A stretch of 64,000 nucleotides of DNA from an uncultured Hyphomicrobiales bacterium (GCA_943908365.1 CALTTH010000017.1:4540-68539); one strand, 5' to 3'. Shown: positions 37,305 to 46,808, counted from the first letter of the stretch. Notes: generated by a model not told the origin, from the sequence alone. Numbers and translations: made by a program.

Positions 37305-39077
37305 TCAGCCGCGACGCCGCATGTCGTCTTCGACAAAGCCGTTCAATCTTTGCTTGAGCGAAGCGAGTTCTTGGCGAAGCTTTCGCAGCTCGTCCGTTTC
37401 GGCCTGCGCATGATCTGCCTTGCCTTCCAGTGCGGCGGCCAGCAGAGGCGGCAGACGGAAGCCATCTTCCCTTTGCGCCGTCTCCGCATACCGGACGCGG
37501 TTGGCGAGCAGGACCTGGCGGACACGTTCATCAAGCGGGATATCGTTGGCAGGTTCATCGTGGAGATCGTCTTCCCACGTATCGTCCTCGGTCCCATCGT
37601 AGCGCTCGCTGGCGTGGACGGGCTCAACATCTTCCTCGACCAGATCATGGAAGATATCCGGCTCGATTTCGAACCGTCCATCATGCGCTTCAGTCTTTGC
37701 AGGGGCGACCTCGAAGGCCGTCTCCGCCTCTATTGCCATTTGAATGGCGGCCCCGACCTGGTCTTCCGTCTCCGTGCGGCGGAAACTGATGAGGAAGAGA
37801 GCGAGCAGCATGCCCACCAGCGCGCCTCCCGCTGCCATTGCGCCAGGAATCATCTGCGGCAGAATACCCTCTTCCTGCAGGACCGCAGGTGACGCAGGCT
37901 TGGCGATCGCGGCCGTCACGGTCGGTGCTGCGAAGGGACCGGCCTTTTCGCTTGCCGCCAGATATTCGCGCCGGGCTTTTTCGAGAGCTGTTTCCAGCTT
38001 GGCAAGCTCTTCCGGTGCGTTACCCATAGCGCGCAATTGTTCTTCAACGGCGGCTTTCGCGCGGGTCTCAGCGTCAAGCGAAGCAGCAACGTCCTTCAAC
38101 TCCGCCTTGGCGCCGTCCAGTGCACGGCGCAGAGCCGGCATGGCGGCAGATCTTGCGGCGTCCACAGCACCTTGGGCCGCAATGGTGCGCGGGTGTTTCG
38201 GTCCGTGATCGACGTTGACGTCGTCAAGCGCAAGCTTTGCCGTGGTGTAGTTGTCTCTGACGGGCGCAAGAGCTTCGAAGACGGGAAGCGGCGGCAATGC
38301 CTTCGTCAGCACGTCGTCCGTCTTCATCGCCGAGACTTTGGTGACAGCCTGGGCGAGGTCGTGCTCCTTCTCGCTCAAAGCCGCAATGGTGGCGTCCGCC
38401 TCGTGAAGCGACTGCTGCAGGCCCTGGATACGCGAGACAATGTCGTTGCCGTGGCGCATCTGAAATCCGGTCAGGGCGCCTTCCGCCGCGTCGAGCGCGG
38501 TGCGGGCTTTTTCCACCGCCTGCAAGGCAGGTTCCGCATGATCGCCGCCTACGCCTTTGACGACCTGGCGAGCAAGATAATCAACGATCCGCTCAGCGGC
38601 CTTCGGGGTTGCTGCGGTAACACCGACGTCGATATCCGTCTTCGATGCCGAGGTGATCTTGACGGACTGACGAAGCGCGTCTTCGATGGCGTTGACGGGG
38701 ATTGCTGACTGCACGTCGCCCGAAAGCAGGTTCGCCAGCATGGCGAGGCGTCCTTCTTCAACAATGCCCGTAACATCGCCAGGCTTGAGCTTCAGCTCTG
38801 AAATGGCAAGCGTGAGAGACACCGGGGACAGCAGGCTCTGCTGCATGGACGCAGCTACCCGGCTGGTATCGACTGGGTTTCCGCCTGAGGCTGAAACTCT
38901 GACGACGGCGTGCGAGACATATCCTGCAGAGGGCGATGGAAGAAATGCGGACGGCAGGATAGCACCGGCGGTCGCAAACATCAGAACGAAAGCCGCGGGA
39001 ACGAAGACACGCCGCCATCTGCCTGCCGCAGCCTCCTCCGTAACCGAACCGACATGTGTTTGCGTATGAAGAGCCAT
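37305..39077 (-). CDS. Wzz/GumC-like membrane protein with coiled coil
   Basis: A protein of about 590 residues. A short cytoplasmic N-terminus precedes a membrane helix (VFVPAAFVLMFATAGAIL about 24-41), then a long periplasmic part with Wzz-like features and a heptad-rich region (about 180-330), a second membrane helix near 410 (GAMAAGGALVGMLLALFLI), and an acidic cytoplasmic tail ending in a coiled coil. This is the topology of polysaccharide co-polymerases, but there is no tyrosine-kinase domain and no polysaccharide gene nearby. ATG 39077 is preferred; a TTG at 39125 is possible. Confidence 0.75.
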   Translation of the reverse strand: MALHTQTHVGSVTEEAAAGRWRRVFVPAAFVLMFATAGAILPSAFLPSPSAGYVSHAVVRVSASGGNPVDTSRVAASMQQSLLSPVSLTLAISELKLKPGDVTGIVEEGRLAMLANLLSGDVQSAIPVNAIEDALRQSVKITSASKTDIDVGVTAATPKAAERIVDYLARQVVKGVGGDHAEPALQAVEKARTALDAAEGALTGFQMRHGNDIVSRIQGLQQSLHEADATIAALSEKEHDLAQAVTKVSAMKTDDVLTKALPPLPVFEALAPVRDNYTTAKLALDDVNVDHGPKHPRTIAAQGAVDAARSAAMPALRRALDGAKAELKDVAASLDAETRAKAAVEEQLRAMGNAPEELAKLETALEKARREYLAASEKAGPFAAPTVTAAIAKPASPAVLQEEGILPQMIPGAMAAGGALVGMLLALFLISFRRTETEDQVGAAIQMAIEAETAFEVAPAKTEAHDGRFEIEPDIFHDLVEEDVEPVHASERYDGTEDDTWEDDLHDEPANDIPLDERVRQVLLANRVRYAETAQREDGFRLPPLLAAALEGKADHAQAETDELRKLRQELASLKQRLNGFVEDDMRRRG

Positions 39078-39273
39078 TGCGAACCCGCAGGGATGTAAGA
39101 GCCGTCCGTCTGGCGGAAATATCAATGAAATCTAAAGCGCCATGGCAAACAAATGGTTAATGCCGGGGCGAATTATGCCCGTGACGCCCACCAAATGAGT
39201 GCGCGACCCTCGGGTAAGTCCCGCGCAAGATTGTGGGTCTAGACCGGAGGCAGATTAAACACGGAGAATTGTC

Positions 39274-39663
39274 ATGCAGCCCATTCAGCTGTTTGCGCTG
39301 GCCTCCAGGCAGGCCGAGTGGCTTTCAATCCGTCAGGAAGTTGTCGCCACGAACATCGCCAACGCGAGCACGCCGCAGTATCGCGCCAAGGAAGTCGTTC
39401 CGTTCGAAACCGAACTGAAGACGGCTGGCCTGCAGATGGCGCGCACGAACCCGGCGCATATGGAAATGAGCGTGACCGGCGCCGGCAAGATCGGCCTGAG
39501 GGACGCTCCACTGAACAATGAAATTGGTGTTCAGGCATCCGGCAACACCGTTTCGCTTTCAACGGAAATGGCGAAGACCGGCGAAATCAAGCGTCAGTTC
39601 GAGCTGAACACGCAGCTTGTTCGCGCCTTCCACTCTATGATGATGACCGCGGTGGGCAAGTAA
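39274..39663 (+). CDS. flgB: Flagellar proximal rod protein FlgB
   Basis: A 129-residue rod protein with the N-terminal helix and VVATNIANASTPQYRAKEV motif shared by axial proteins. It opens the plus-strand flgB-fliP operon. GGAGAATTGTC precedes the ATG. It is secreted by the flagellar type III apparatus. Confidence 0.95.
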   Translation: MQPIQLFALASRQAEWLSIRQEVVATNIANASTPQYRAKEVVPFETELKTAGLQMARTNPAHMEMSVTGAGKIGLRDAPLNNEIGVQASGNTVSLSTEMAKTGEIKRQFELNTQLVRAFHSMMMTAVGK

Positions 39664-39664
39664 G

Positions 39665-40081
39665 ATGGACTCATTATCAACCTCGCTGAAGATCGCAGGC
39701 AGCGGAATGGAAGCACAGGCAACGCGCCTGCGCATCGTTTCGGAAAACATCGCCAACTCCCGCACGACAGGCGACGGACCGGGCGCCGACCCGTATCGCC
39801 GGAAAACGATTACCTTTGCCAATGAGCTGGATCGCGCGACGGGGACCAACCTCGTCGAGGTGAAGAAGCTTGGATACGACCGCTCCAACTTCATCGAGGA
39901 ATACGACCCGGACAGCCCGGCAGCCGATGAAAAAGGCGTGGTGAAGCTGCCGAACGTCAACATGCTGATCGAGATGGCTGACCTTCGGGAAGCCAACCGC
40001 AGCTACGAAGCCAATCTCCAGGTCATCAAGCAGACGCGTGATCTGATTTCCTCAACCATCGACCTATTGAAGGCTCAGTGA
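39665..40081 (+). CDS. flgC: Flagellar proximal rod protein FlgC
   Basis: A 138-residue rod protein with RLRIVSENIANSRT near the start and a conserved C-terminal MADLREANRSYEANLQV. Its start is one base after flgB and its TGA overlaps the fliE ATG. Confidence 0.96.
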   Translation: MDSLSTSLKIAGSGMEAQATRLRIVSENIANSRTTGDGPGADPYRRKTITFANELDRATGTNLVEVKKLGYDRSNFIEEYDPDSPAADEKGVVKLPNVNMLIEMADLREANRSYEANLQVIKQTRDLISSTIDLLKAQ

Positions 40082-40428
40082 TGATCGAATCTATCAGCCA
40101 CGTCAAATCGCTGACCAACAACTCCGCGACGGACAGCATCAAGGGCATTGCCAGTGGCCTGACCTCGCTTGCGGGTGCCGCCGTCACCACCGCCACAACC
40201 GCGACCGTTGGCCCAACATTCGCCAGCGTCCTTGGCGGCGTTGCGCAGGATGCCGTCGACTCGCTCAAGAACAGCGAAGCCATGTCCTTCGCCGGCATGC
40301 AGGGCAAGGCCAATACTCGTGAAGTGGTTGATGCCGTCATGCAGGCCGACCAGACGCTGAGGACCGCTGTTGCGCTCAGAGACAGGCTCGTTTCGGCTTA
40401 TCTCGATGTCGTTAAAATGCAGATTTGA
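40081..40428 (+). CDS. fliE: Flagellar hook-basal body protein FliE
   Basis: A 115-residue protein joining the MS ring to the rod. It has the C-terminal EVVDAVMQADQTLRTAVALRDRLVSAY block. ATG 40081 overlaps the flgC stop (TGATG); a GTG at 40078 is less likely. Confidence 0.94.
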   Translation: MIESISHVKSLTNNSATDSIKGIASGLTSLAGAAVTTATTATVGPTFASVLGGVAQDAVDSLKNSEAMSFAGMQGKANTREVVDAVMQADQTLRTAVALRDRLVSAYLDVVKMQI

Positions 40429-40446
40429 CCCGTGAGGACCTAAGAA

Positions 40447-41235
40447 ATGAGAGCTCTAGCAATCGCAGCAACGGGCATGGATGCCCAGCAGACAAACCTT
40501 GAGGTCATCGCGAACAACATCGCGAACATCAATACCACCGGCTTCAAGCGTGGCCGTGCCGAATTCACCGACTTGCTCTACCAGACCGAGCGTGCACAGG
40601 GCGTGATGAACCGCGCCAACCAGGCCATGGTGCCGGAAGGCGCCAATATCGGTCTCGGCGTGCAGACGTCTGCCGTGCGCAAGCTACACATTCAGGGACC
40701 TGTGTCCCAAACGGGCAACGCGCTCGATCTTGCCATCGTCGGCAAGGGCTGGTTCCGCGTGCAAGGTCCGGACGGCGCGCCGCTCTACACCCGCGCAGGC
40801 GCGTTCAACATGGACTCGACCGGCCGTCTGGTGACGACGGATGGCTACCCGGTTCTGCCGGCCATCACCATCCCGACCGACTCGACCGAAACCAAGATTA
40901 CCGACGACGGCATCGTTTCGGTGCGAATCGGCCAGTCGAACCAGATGACCGAAGTCGGTCAGCTGACGATGAGCAACTTCGCCAACGAAGCGGGTCTGCG
41001 TCCGCTCGGTGACAACCTCTTCGCCCAGACGGATGCCTCGGGCGCGGCTGTCGACGGAACGCCTCAGTCGGTTGGCTTCGGCTATCTGAAGCAGAGCTAT
41101 CTGGAAGGGTCCAACGTCGATTCGGTCAAGGAGATCACCGACATGATTTCCGCCCAGCGTGCGTATGAGATGAACTCCAAGGTCATCACCACCGCCGACC
41201 AGATGGCTCAGATCGTCAGTCAGAACCTAAAATAA
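40447..41235 (+). CDS. flgG: Flagellar distal rod protein FlgG
   Basis: A 262-residue axial protein with the N-terminal QTNLEVIANNIANINTTGFK and the C-terminal ISAQRAYEMNSKVITTADQM typical of FlgG. Length equals the family's. Confidence 0.97.
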   Translation: MRALAIAATGMDAQQTNLEVIANNIANINTTGFKRGRAEFTDLLYQTERAQGVMNRANQAMVPEGANIGLGVQTSAVRKLHIQGPVSQTGNALDLAIVGKGWFRVQGPDGAPLYTRAGAFNMDSTGRLVTTDGYPVLPAITIPTDSTETKITDDGIVSVRIGQSNQMTEVGQLTMSNFANEAGLRPLGDNLFAQTDASGAAVDGTPQSVGFGYLKQSYLEGSNVDSVKEITDMISAQRAYEMNSKVITTADQMAQIVSQNLK

Positions 41236-41252
41236 GTGGAAGGTAGGGTAAC

Positions 41253-41741
41253 ATGAAGTTCCGCCCGAAAATCATGCCTGTTCAAGGTTACAAGGCGACG
41301 TTCGCGTTGGCACTCGCTTTTGCGATGGGCGCTCCGCACGGTGCCATGTCGCAGCAGAAGTTCGCTGTCGTTCCCACGGTCACGATTCTTTCGGGCGAGA
41401 TCATCACCCAGGGCCGGGTGACGGAAGTTCCCGTCACCAACCCCAACATCGCTCCCGGCTACTCGCAGTCGATCGAGGAAGTGGTGGGGAAGGTCTCCAA
41501 AAAGACACTGGTTGCCGGGCGGACCATTCCGATCGGCGACCTGCGCGACCCTTATGCGGTGGAACGCGGCGCCGCAGTGCGTATCACTTACAACAATAAC
41601 GGCATGAACCTTTCAGCCTCCGGCGTTGCCATCGAAGACGGCATGGCCGGCGATATCGTTCGCGTGCGCAACAAGGACACCGGCGTGACGGTGAGCGGAA
41701 CGGCGAAGCTCGACGGGACCGTGGAGGTTTTCCAAAAATGA
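41253..41741 (+). CDS. flgA: Flagellar P-ring assembly chaperone FlgA
   Basis: A 162-residue exported protein: signal peptide FALALAFAMGAPHGAMS, then a SAF-type domain with AGRTIPIGDL and a C-terminal GIAGDIVRVRN-like segment. It helps FlgI assemble into the P ring. GGAAGGTAGGG precedes ATG 41253. Its TGA overlaps the flgI ATG (ATGA). Confidence 0.93.
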   Translation: MKFRPKIMPVQGYKATFALALAFAMGAPHGAMSQQKFAVVPTVTILSGEIITQGRVTEVPVTNPNIAPGYSQSIEEVVGKVSKKTLVAGRTIPIGDLRDPYAVERGAAVRITYNNNGMNLSASGVAIEDGMAGDIVRVRNKDTGVTVSGTAKLDGTVEVFQK

Positions 41742-42862
41742 GTTTTCGTCAGCGTTTTTTCGCCGCGGCTGTTGCGGCAATGGCTTTTCTCGCAGCCGCT
41801 CCGGAAGGCTTCGCCCAGACGATGGCGCGCGTGAAAGATATTGCGTCACTCCAGTCAGGGCGTGAAAACCAGTTGATCGGCTATGGTCTTGTTGTCGGCC
41901 TGCAGGGGTCCGGCGACAATATGCGTGCCTCGCCCTTTACCGAGCAGTCGATGCGCGCGATGCTGCAAAATCTCGGCATCTCGATGCAGGGTAACCAGAC
42001 CTCCTCCAAGAATGTCGCGGCCGTGATGGTGACTGCCAACCTGCCGCCTTTCGCAAGCCCCGGCAGCAGGCTGGACGTCAATATCAGCTCGCTTGGCGAC
42101 GCCTCTTCGCTTCGCGGCGGCACGCTGATCATGACCTCGATGTCTGGCGCAGACGGCCAGATCTACGCTGTTGCTCAAGGCTCCGTCATCGTCTCCGGCT
42201 TCAACGCCGGCGGTCAGGCGGCACAGGTGACAGAAGGTGTCACGACGGCCGGTCGCGTCCCAGGCGGCGCGATCATCGAGCGCGAACTTCCCTCGCAGTT
42301 CAAGGATTCCGTCAATCTCGTCCTGCAACTCAGAAACCCGGACTTCTCCACCGCCATTCGCATTGCCGATACGATCAACAGCTACGCCCGCACCTCCTAC
42401 AACGAGCCGATCGCAGAGGCGCGCGATTCTCAGGTCGTCTACATCCAGAAGCCCCGCACAGCCGATCTCACCCGCCTAATGGCAAGCATCGAGAACCTTG
42501 CGGTGGAAACCGATACGCCGGCGAAGGTCGTCATCAACGAACGGACCGGCACGATCATCATCGGTGCGGACGTGCGTGTCTCGAGGGTTGCCGTTAGCTA
42601 CGGCACGCTGACGGTACAGGTCACCGAAATGCCGCAGGTCGTGCAGCCGGCGCCGTTCTCGCGCGGACAGACCGCGGTGCAGGAACAGACCGATATACAG
42701 GCTGAAAAGAGCGGCGGTCCGGTTGCCATTCTCGAAGGTCCGAGCCTCCGGTCACTGGTGGCAGGTCTCAACAATATCGGCGTCAAACCGGACGGCATCA
42801 TCGCCATCCTTCAAGGCATCAAGTCCGCAGGTGCGCTCCAGGCAGAATTGGTACTACAATGA
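41738..42862 (+). CDS. flgI: Flagellar P-ring protein FlgI
   Basis: A 374-residue periplasmic ring protein with signal peptide FFAAAVAAMAFLAAAPEGFA and conserved ARVKDIASLQSGRENQLIGY. It lies between flgA and motE with four-base overlaps on both sides, a translationally coupled unit. Confidence 0.97.
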   Translation: MSFRQRFFAAAVAAMAFLAAAPEGFAQTMARVKDIASLQSGRENQLIGYGLVVGLQGSGDNMRASPFTEQSMRAMLQNLGISMQGNQTSSKNVAAVMVTANLPPFASPGSRLDVNISSLGDASSLRGGTLIMTSMSGADGQIYAVAQGSVIVSGFNAGGQAAQVTEGVTTAGRVPGGAIIERELPSQFKDSVNLVLQLRNPDFSTAIRIADTINSYARTSYNEPIAEARDSQVVYIQKPRTADLTRLMASIENLAVETDTPAKVVINERTGTIIIGADVRVSRVAVSYGTLTVQVTEMPQVVQPAPFSRGQTAVQEQTDIQAEKSGGPVAILEGPSLRSLVAGLNNIGVKPDGIIAILQGIKSAGALQAELVLQ

Positions 42863-43389
42863 CGGTCGTTATTCCCAAGATCCTTACGCCTCAACGCGTT
42901 CTTCTGGCACTCTTCGTGGTTGCGGGTTCGCTTCCTTCAGCACGCGCGCAGGAGCAGGTGCGCGTCACCACCGGCGAGACCAGCGGACAGGAAATCCAGC
43001 AGTACTGCACCAACATCGTCGATCAGGCGCGCGACCAGCGCTATTTGATGCAGAAGCAGGATCTCGAGAAGCTGCAGGAAGACATCAACGAGCGTGTTGC
43101 CATTCTGGAAGCCCGCAAGGCCGAGTATGAAGACTGGCTGCAACGCCGTAACGACTTCCTCAAGCAGGCAGAAACCAATCTCGTCGAGGTCTACAAGACG
43201 ATGAAGGCGGATGCGGCTGCTCCCCAACTTCAGGAACTCGATCCGGGAATGGCTGCGGCCATCATCATGAAACTGCCACCGCGCCAATCCGGGCTGATCC
43301 TTAGCGAAATGAACGCGAAGAAGGCGGCGACCGTCGCTTCGATCATGGCGAGCGCGACTGACAAAACCACATCAAGAGATCCCTCATGA
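42859..43389 (+). CDS. motE: MotE-like periplasmic motility chaperone
   Basis: A 176-residue exported protein: signal peptide VLLALFVVAGSLPSARA, a coiled-coil middle (about 55-110), and an MgtE-N-like C-terminal part with LDPGMAAAIIMKLPPRQSG. In Sinorhizobium, MotE sits between flgI and flgH and stabilises the stator-associated MotC. The same position here supports the call. Overlaps flgI and flgH by four bases each. Confidence 0.88.
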   Translation: MTVVIPKILTPQRVLLALFVVAGSLPSARAQEQVRVTTGETSGQEIQQYCTNIVDQARDQRYLMQKQDLEKLQEDINERVAILEARKAEYEDWLQRRNDFLKQAETNLVEVYKTMKADAAAPQLQELDPGMAAAIIMKLPPRQSGLILSEMNAKKAATVASIMASATDKTTSRDPS

Positions 43390-44111
43390 ACAAAGCGCTC
43401 ATTCTCGCCCTTTCAGCCGCGAGCATCCTCACGGGGTGCCAGAGCGTCACGGAGAACCAGACCCTCAAGGAAATCGGCAACGCGCCGGCAATGAGCCCGA
43501 TCGGCAGCGGCCTGCAATTCAACCAGGCGCCGCAGCTGGCATCCTATCCGAAGCAGCCGCTTCACACGGCAAGCGGCTATTCGCTCTGGAGCGACAGCAA
43601 GGCGGCGCTCTTCAAGGATTCGCGCGCGCTCAATATCGGCGACATTCTCACGGTGAACATCCAGATCAACGACAAGGCGTCGTTCGACAACGAGACCGAC
43701 CGCAGTCGAAAGAACAACCGCAAGACCGGCTGGAAGGCGGATGCGCAGATCCTTGGCTGGAAGCCGCAGGCAGACTCGTCCCTAAGCTTCGACAATGACA
43801 GCGAAGCTAACGGCAAGGGCTCCATCAACCGCGCGGAAAAGCTCACGCTCCTCGTCGCAGCGGTTGTGACCGGCATTCTGGAAAACGGCAACCTACTGAT
43901 CAGCGGTTCGCAGGAAGTCCGCGTCAACCACGAAATCCGCATTCTCAATGTCGCGGGTATCGTCAGGCCGCAGGACGTCAATTCGGAAAACACCGTATCC
44001 TACGAAAAGATCGCGGAAGCGCGCATTTCCTATGGTGGTCGCGGACGCATCATGGAAGTGCAGCAGCCACCGGTGGGGCAGCAGGTCGTCGACCTCTTCT
44101 CGCCGATCTAA
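43386..44111 (+). CDS. flgH: Flagellar L-ring lipoprotein FlgH
   Basis: A 241-residue outer-membrane ring protein with lipobox LTGCQS near 17-22 and the conserved GDILTVNIQINDKASFDNET. Length is normal. Followed by a RIME-like repeat rather than a close gene. Confidence 0.96.
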   Translation: MNKALILALSAASILTGCQSVTENQTLKEIGNAPAMSPIGSGLQFNQAPQLASYPKQPLHTASGYSLWSDSKAALFKDSRALNIGDILTVNIQINDKASFDNETDRSRKNNRKTGWKADAQILGWKPQADSSLSFDNDSEANGKGSINRAEKLTLLVAAVVTGILENGNLLISGSQEVRVNHEIRILNVAGIVRPQDVNSENTVSYEKIAEARISYGGRGRIMEVQQPPVGQQVVDLFSPI

Positions 44112-44219
44112 AGCGTGTCGCGATCTTTCGGATTCGCTCCTTCGCTTTAGGCCCTTGTTTTGTCGCATGTCGTTATCGCAAACCGCTGCACAGTTTTGCG
44201 CGACATGCTTTGATAAGCG
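44112..44219 (+). repeat. RIME-like palindromic repeat, family B, copy 2 (full-length)
   Basis: Begins AAGCGTGTCGCGATC, continues to GCATGTCGTTATCGC, and ends TTTTGCGCGACATGC, so its ends are inverted copies of each other. It fills most of the 208-base flgH-fliL gap inside an otherwise tightly packed operon. Confidence 0.75.
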
Positions 44220-44319
44220 CGAGATGCGATGCTGATAGATCGCGGCACGAGGCGTTCGACATGGCGGATGAGGTTGTCTCGTCCCGCCGGGTACAAATTG
44301 AGAAACGGGCAACAGACCT

Positions 44320-44868
44320 ATGACCGACCAGTTGGCACTTGAAGGACCGGCACCGAAGAAGAGCTCGCCTATCCCGGCCATCGCCGCGATCGCGGTGCTG
44401 TGTCTTCTGGGTCTTGGCGGCGGCTGGTTCGTCGGCAAGATGCTCTTTGTGCCAGCCCCACCGGCGGCGGCCGCACCGGCCCATGAGGCTCCAGCGGAAG
44501 TTGCAGCAGCCGGAGAGCATGGCGAAGCACCAAAAGCCGAGGCTCATGGCGAACCCGCCAAGGATGGCCATGGTGCGCCCGTAGGCCCAAGCCTGGTATC
44601 GCTCGATCCGATCATCACCAATCTCGGTTATCCTGCCGAAAATTGGGTAAGGCTTGAACTTGCATTGCAATTTAATGGTCCTTCGGACCCGGCGGTGGTT
44701 CAGGAGCTCCATCAGGAGCTCATGGCCTACATCAGAACCGTGCCTCTCCAGCAAATTCAGGGCCCGCGTGGCTTTCAATATCTTAGGGATGACCTGAGAG
44801 AGATCGTTGACCTCAGGACGAAAGGGCGCGTATCCAAGGTTTTATTCAAAACCTTCGTGATAGAATGA
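44320..44868 (+). CDS. fliL: Flagellar basal-body protein FliL
   Basis: A 182-residue single-pass inner-membrane protein: a helix at about 18-40 (IPAIAAIAVLCLLGLGGGWF), an Ala/Glu/His-rich linker, and a periplasmic domain ending in SKVLFKTFVIE, the FliL terminus. It supports the stator ring. Overlaps fliP by four bases. Confidence 0.93.
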   Translation: MTDQLALEGPAPKKSSPIPAIAAIAVLCLLGLGGGWFVGKMLFVPAPPAAAAPAHEAPAEVAAAGEHGEAPKAEAHGEPAKDGHGAPVGPSLVSLDPIITNLGYPAENWVRLELALQFNGPSDPAVVQELHQELMAYIRTVPLQQIQGPRGFQYLRDDLREIVDLRTKGRVSKVLFKTFVIE

Positions 44869-45602
44869 TTCGCACCCTTATCTGCCTGATTGCTTTCGCC
44901 CTGATCCCAGGGATTGCTTTTGCGCAGCAGTCACCGGCCGATTTGTTAAATCTGCCTGTCGACGGCTCCGCCGCGGCATGGATCATTCGTACCTTCGGAT
45001 TGCTGACGATCCTTTCGATCGCGCCCGGCATCCTGATCATGGTCACGAGCTTTCCCCGCTTCATCATCGCCTTTTCCATTCTTCGGTCCGGTATGGGGCT
45101 TGGCACCACGCCATCCAACATGATCCTGACGAGCATGGCGATGTTCATGACGTTCTACGTGATGGCGCCAACCTTCGAGCGCTCGTGGAACGATGGCATC
45201 CAGCCGATGATGCAGAACCAGATTACCGAGGCGCAGGCAATAGAGAGGGCGGCCGAACCCTTCCGTACCTTCATGCTTGCCAATACGCGGCCGAAAGATC
45301 TTGCACTCTTTGTCGATCTTGCGAGCGAGCGGGGCCAGGAAACAATGAATGGCACGCAACCGCAATATCGCATCCTCGTGCCAGCCTTCATGCTGTCTGA
45401 AATTCGCCGCGGCTTCGAAATCGGCTTTCTCGTCATCCTGCCCTTCCTCGTCATCGACATGGTGGTGGCAACGATCACGATGGCCATGGGCATGATGATG
45501 CTGCCCCCGACCTCGATTTCACTGCCGTTCAAGATATTGTTCTTCGTGCTGATCGATGGCTGGAATCTGCTGGTCGGGTCGCTGGTACGCTCGTTTTATT
45601 GA
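44865..45602 (+). CDS. fliP: Flagellar type III export protein FliP
   Basis: A 245-residue membrane protein of the export gate: signal peptide (LICLIAFALIPGIAFA), SFPRFIIAFSILRSGMG, and the C-terminal helices with FKILFFVLIDGWNLLVGSLV. The last gene of the plus-strand run. Family length about 245. Confidence 0.97.
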   Translation: MIRTLICLIAFALIPGIAFAQQSPADLLNLPVDGSAAAWIIRTFGLLTILSIAPGILIMVTSFPRFIIAFSILRSGMGLGTTPSNMILTSMAMFMTFYVMAPTFERSWNDGIQPMMQNQITEAQAIERAAEPFRTFMLANTRPKDLALFVDLASERGQETMNGTQPQYRILVPAFMLSEIRRGFEIGFLVILPFLVIDMVVATITMAMGMMMLPPTSISLPFKILFFVLIDGWNLLVGSLVRSFY

Positions 45603-45791
45603 CGCACGTCGCGCGAGGTCGAGCAGCAGCCGTGCCTTGGCCGAGACCCGTCGCTTCCAATTGTTCTTCCGCCGCGGCTCGCTGGGGGCCAGAGACAGCT
45701 ACACCGCTGTGATTGATGCGCAATCGTGGCCTTTGCCAGTGCGCGCCCCCGAGGGATGGATTACGCTCTTTCAGACAGGCGGTCTTCATAA

Positions 45792-45830
45792 AGCTCGCCC
45801 TTAAACGGAACTTCCGTTACCGGGCGGGCT
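45792..45830. terminator. Strong two-part hairpin between convergent fliP and FliL-like genes
   Basis: The outer arms AGCTCGCCC and GGGCGGGCT (one G-T pair) enclose inner arms AACGGAA and TTCCGTT. The element lies in the convergent gap 45603-45889 and can serve both strands. I see no other structure in that gap. Confidence 0.65.
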
Positions 45831-45889
45831 CGAGAAGACGAGGAGCGTTTACGGAGGAAACCGCGACAAGCCCGACCGCTCCATGGCCG

Positions 45890-46423
45890 TCAATGGGATG
45901 GGCTCGCTTCTGCCGCCTTAGGCGGCTCGGGATCGGTGTTGATCACGATCTTCTGCGGCTTGCGGGTGGAATCCCTGGCGTCCAGGATCTCCTTGGTGAT
46001 GTAATCCATCTGCTGGATCATCACGTCGCGGACAAGCGGCTTTTCCATACGGGCGTTGATGCCGTCTTTGATCTTGGTCTTGAAGCCTGCCACATCGAAC
46101 TTGCCGACCTCCTTGACGTCGAGGATCTTGTCGCCGACCAGCAGGCCGAAAAGCTCGTCCGTCATATAGGCCGTCATCGGCGCCTTGACGTCCTTCATGA
46201 TGACGGAGTCGACCAGAAGCGTAGAGCGTATCAGGAAGTAGCCGGCCACCGCGCCATTGGAAAGGACGGGCAGCGTCATGAGATCGCCCTGCACATATTG
46301 CGGCGGCGGCGGCGCGTCGACCTTGTGATCATCCGCGGGGGGCTGGCCGAACTTGACGGCGGCGAAGACCCCGCCAAGGGTCATGACAAGCACCAGCACC
46401 CCTGTGGCAATCAGCTTTATCAT
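45890..46423 (-). CDS. FliL-like membrane-anchored flagellar cluster protein
   Basis: A 177-residue protein: N-terminal membrane helix KLIATGVLVLVMTLGGVFAA, a Pro-rich PPPPQYVQG linker and a mixed periplasmic domain. Topology resembles FliL but the usual C-terminal FliL motif is absent. It overlaps the 46420 gene by four bases and ends the flhA-fliR transcript. A role around the basal body is inferred from position. Confidence 0.7.
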   Translation of the reverse strand: MIKLIATGVLVLVMTLGGVFAAVKFGQPPADDHKVDAPPPPQYVQGDLMTLPVLSNGAVAGYFLIRSTLLVDSVIMKDVKAPMTAYMTDELFGLLVGDKILDVKEVGKFDVAGFKTKIKDGINARMEKPLVRDVMIQQMDYITKEILDARDSTRKPQKIVINTDPEPPKAAEASPSH

Positions 46424-46785
46424 TGCGCCTCACGAGCGAACTGTTGCAGCGAATAGGTGCCATCGTCCTCGGCATTCTTCTGCGCGTCCTTCAGCAGCTC
46501 AACAACCGCCTTGACGGCCTTCATGCTCGCTTCGACGCGGCGGGTATTAATGGCGAGCTTTTCCTTGATGTCGAGGATCTGCTGACGATGCACTTCGGCG
46601 ATCTTCGGGCTTTCGACGTCGCGGATCAACATAGTGAGTTCGTAGAGGCAACGGCTCTTGTGGGCGTTCGACAGTTTGAAGTCGAAGTCAGGTTCTTTGC
46701 CGATTCTAGCGTTCTCGTTGTCGATGACCGCTTCGAGACGACCGAGCACAGCCTGAATTCTGTAGTCGTTATTGACAATTTCCAT
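46420..46785 (-). CDS. Helical flagellar cluster protein, possibly FlgN-like chaperone
   Basis: A 121-residue, mostly helical soluble protein (EIVNNDYRIQAVLGRLEAVI..., then IKEKLAINTRRVEASMKAVK). Size and helical make-up suit an export chaperone such as FlgN, but no motif proves it. It lies 23 bases after the FlgJ-like gene and is coupled to the FliL-like gene. Confidence 0.6.
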   Translation of the reverse strand: MEIVNNDYRIQAVLGRLEAVIDNENARIGKEPDFDFKLSNAHKSRCLYELTMLIRDVESPKIAEVHRQQILDIKEKLAINTRRVEASMKAVKAVVELLKDAQKNAEDDGTYSLQQFAREAQ

Positions 46786-46808
46786 GGTACTTCAGCGCTC
46801 CGCCTGAC

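Noticed and set aside
39121..39273. CtrA box before flgB
   Set aside because: Only single TTAA half-sites (near 39157 and 39255); no TTAA-N7-TTAA.
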